A DNA stretch of 64,000 nucleotides, from the NCBI RefSeq assembly GCF_012769535.1, contig NZ_CP046565.1:3129501-3193500 (forward strand). Direction: 5' to 3'. The translations under genes were made by a program, and so were the position numbers. The DNA comes from Methylococcus geothermalis (lineage in GTDB: Bacteria; Pseudomonadota; Gammaproteobacteria; Methylococcales; Methylococcaceae). Shown piece after piece: positions 62,274 to 64,000 of the stretch. Under the pieces are notes generated by a model, which saw nothing but the letters and a program-made list of their open reading frames with translations, had not been told where the DNA came from and did not search any database. Numbering within the stretch: position 1 is the first letter of the stretch; the number at the start of each line of letters is the position of its first letter.

Positions 62274-64000
62274 GGTAGGCGCGGGTCGTCCAAGTGGCCC
62301 AATAGCGGACCGAATACGGTTTCGGCAGCGAGAACGAACCCATCATCCAGGGGATCGGTCACGCCCCGCAACGCCAGCCGGTAGGCGGGGTCCATGGATT
62401 CGCCATAGCTGAAATCGGAGGATTCCCAGCGCTTGCGCGCCTCCCGTTCGGCGAGCTCGAAGTCGTCCTGGCGTCGTTTCATGGCATAGGCCCAGGCGCT
62501 CTTCGGAAAGAAATGCAGCGGCTGCCGTAACCCCAGGCGGTAGAGGCCGACCAGCTCCTGCAATCGTTCGCCCGCATCTGCGACGGGCTTGAGCCGGAAT
62601 TCGCCGTCCCGCGAAACCCAGGTCGTGGCCGGCTCCACGCCTCGGGTAGCCATCGCATTCAGGAACAGGTGGTCGAGCCAGCCGGAAAGATAATCCGCCG
62701 GCCGGGTGTCGTCGTAGCGCCAGCGCACCAGCCCGGTCACGCGGATATCGCCCAGCACGCCACTCAAGGTCCAGTCCTCGCCCTCGATCCGGAAATCGAA
62801 CGTACCCGGCAGCGGATCGAGCGGGTCTTCCCGCGTGTACCCGGCGATCCTGCCGGCGTAATCCCGAATCCGCGCCAGCTCCTTCTGGAGCAGCAGTTCG
62901 CCGAAACGGCCGTGGGGGTATTCGTTGCCGGCCTTCGCGGCCGCCTCGATCGCCTCTTCCGAAGCGCCCGACAGGATCAGCGGCAGCAATCTCGCCGCCA
63001 CCTTCCCGTGATCGAAAGGTCCCGCCAGGAACGGCTCGTCGTCGGCCAACTCCTCCTCGCCCTCGGCCAGGGTGAGCCCCAGGCGCTGCTCCAACAGATA
63101 GCGGCAGGGGTTGCGGAAGAAACGCTTCAAGCCATCCAGCGTCAGCTCGCGCCATTCCGGCTCCGGTGCGGCCAGCGGTGCGGGGAAGAAGGGGGCGGTT
63201 TCCTTGTCCGCATCCTCCTGATCGTCTTCCCCCGCGGGAACGGCCTTCGGCCCGCGGCCGTGTTCCTTCCCTCCCGCCACCCCGCCCCCGCCCATCGCCG
63301 CCGCCAAAGCCTCGCAATATTCCGCATTGAAGCTGACCAGACGCGGATCCTTGGGCAGCCCGGCGTCGAAATACACCGGCGAGAACGCCTGCAACGGATG
63401 CTCGACCACCAGCCGCCGGCGGGCCTCGTCCCGGCTTTCGCCCTCCGCGGCGACCAGCGGCAGCAGGTAGTCCAGCAACTCCGACAGCAGCGTCGAGGGC
63501 GGCAGGTGACTGTTGTCGCGCACGCTGCGGCCGGTGTAGCTGAGGTAGAGCCGCTCCCGTGCCGCCAGGAGCAGGTCGAGGAATACATTGCGCTCGTCGT
63601 GCCGGCGCTGGCGGTCGCCACGGCGCGGGGCCCGGGCGATCAGATCGAATTCGGCCGGCCGGTCCGGGCTGGGGAACACGCCGTCGTTCAAGCCGATGAC
63701 GCAGACCACGCGGTACGGCAGGTTACGCAGGCTAGTCATGGCGGTGAAGGTGACTCGCCCGGAGGGCATGCCGCCCCGGGCCGGGTCGTCCAGCAAGGAT
63801 TCCAGCGCCGCCCGCACCACGTCCGGCTCGATCGGCCCGGCCATGCCGGCCTCCGCCCAGTGCCGGGCCAGGGTGGCGATGGCCTCGCGGACCGCCTGCA
63901 GCGCGGTGATACCCTCCGCCGTCTCGGCCAGAAAATCGCCCACCAGGGCATTCAGCCGCTCGACCCACCGGTCGGGTGCCACCGGCGTACTCCAGGCGCG
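62270..64000 (-). CDS. recC: Exodeoxyribonuclease V gamma subunit, C-terminal part (runs off right edge)
   Basis: 577 residues of the C-terminal half are visible, open to the window edge. Segments characteristic of RecC include LRNLPYRVVCVIGLNDGVFPSPDRP (the dead helicase motif region), DLLLAARERLYLSYTGRS near it, and a C-terminal nuclease-like domain without catalytic residues. It recognises Chi in the RecBCD complex. It is the first of the three overlapping rec genes; the start and N-terminal half are outside the window. Confidence 0.93.
   Translation of the reverse strand, partial: RAWSTPVAPDRWVERLNALVGDFLAETAEGITALQAVREAIATLARHWAEAGMAGPIEPDVVRAALESLLDDPARGGMPSGRVTFTAMTSLRNLPYRVVCVIGLNDGVFPSPDRPAEFDLIARAPRRGDRQRRHDERNVFLDLLLAARERLYLSYTGRSVRDNSHLPPSTLLSELLDYLLPLVAAEGESRDEARRRLVVEHPLQAFSPVYFDAGLPKDPRLVSFNAEYCEALAAAMGGGGVAGGKEHGRGPKAVPAGEDDQEDADKETAPFFPAPLAAPEPEWRELTLDGLKRFFRNPCRYLLEQRLGLTLAEGEEELADDEPFLAGPFDHGKVAARLLPLILSGASEEAIEAAAKAGNEYPHGRFGELLLQKELARIRDYAGRIAGYTREDPLDPLPGTFDFRIEGEDWTLSGVLGDIRVTGLVRWRYDDTRPADYLSGWLDHLFLNAMATRGVEPATTWVSRDGEFRLKPVADAGERLQELVGLYRLGLRQPLHFFPKSAWAYAMKRRQDDFELAEREARKRWESSDFSYGESMDPAYRLALRGVTDPLDDGFVLAAETVFGPLLGHLDDPRLP

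Overview
This window is chromosome from a high-GC gammaproteobacterium. The ribosomal cluster, the thrS-infC-rpmI-rplT-pheS-pheT-ihfA order, a six-gene Na+-translocating NADH:quinone reductase (NQR) operon and recC-recB-recD all fit that class. Gene content and the mix of insertion sequences suggest a Methylococcaceae methanotroph such as Methylococcus. That assignment is inference, because no methane- or methanol-oxidation marker gene lies in the window.

Layout. Positions 1-16920 (minus strand) hold one unbroken str-S10-spc-alpha supercluster: rpsL, rpsG, fusA, tuf, rpsJ through rplO, secY, rpmJ, rpsM, rpsK, rpsD and the start of rpoA, which runs off the left edge. A consensus-like promoter precedes rpsL. 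Upstream of it are tRNA-Arg(ACG) and tRNA-Asn(GTT), with their own promoter and terminator. Positions 17.3-23.2 kb hold RNase D, a two-domain phosphotransferase/P-loop kinase, a secreted YVTN beta-propeller protein with a secreted SRPBCC (MxaD-like) protein, exonuclease I and the NQR maturation factor NqrM. Positions 23.35-29.35 kb hold nqrABCDEF on the minus strand. Its upstream region carries an FNR-like box followed by a probable short RNA that ends in a strong intrinsic terminator.

Positions 30.1-34.4 kb are a graveyard of mobile DNA. It contains a doubly frameshifted IS256-type transposase, a complete IS5-family element, a truncated helix-turn-helix transposase, an IS3-family element and the tail of a Tn5/IS4-type transposase. 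Positions 34.6-46.4 kb hold a YqiA-like hydrolase, an ExaC-type aldehyde dehydrogenase with its DUF779 partner, a copper-type P1B ATPase, a pyrimidine-dimer glycosylase, an MFS transporter, aroC, prmB, argC and a hemolysin-III-family membrane protein. Positions 46.4-47.6 kb are gene-poor, with one small zinc-ribbon-like orphan. Positions 47.6-54.7 kb hold ihfA, pheT, pheS, rplT, rpmI, infC (non-ATG start), thrS and tRNA-Val(GAC). A secreted chorismate-lyase-like orphan follows. Then come a palindromic repeat, a second copy of the same IS5-family element, and recD, recB and recC (recC runs off the right edge).

How it works together: most of the window is translation machinery, recombination/repair nucleases (RecBCD, ExoI, dimer glycosylase) and the sodium-pumping respiratory entry point. 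I found no CRISPR array, prophage or gene cluster that looks like a new multi-gene system. The best candidates for undescribed biology are the FNR-box-linked small RNA or leader upstream of nqrA, the conserved G8 tract that splits the transposase in both IS5 copies, the YVTN/SRPBCC secreted pair, and the non-canonical motifs in the copper-type ATPase.
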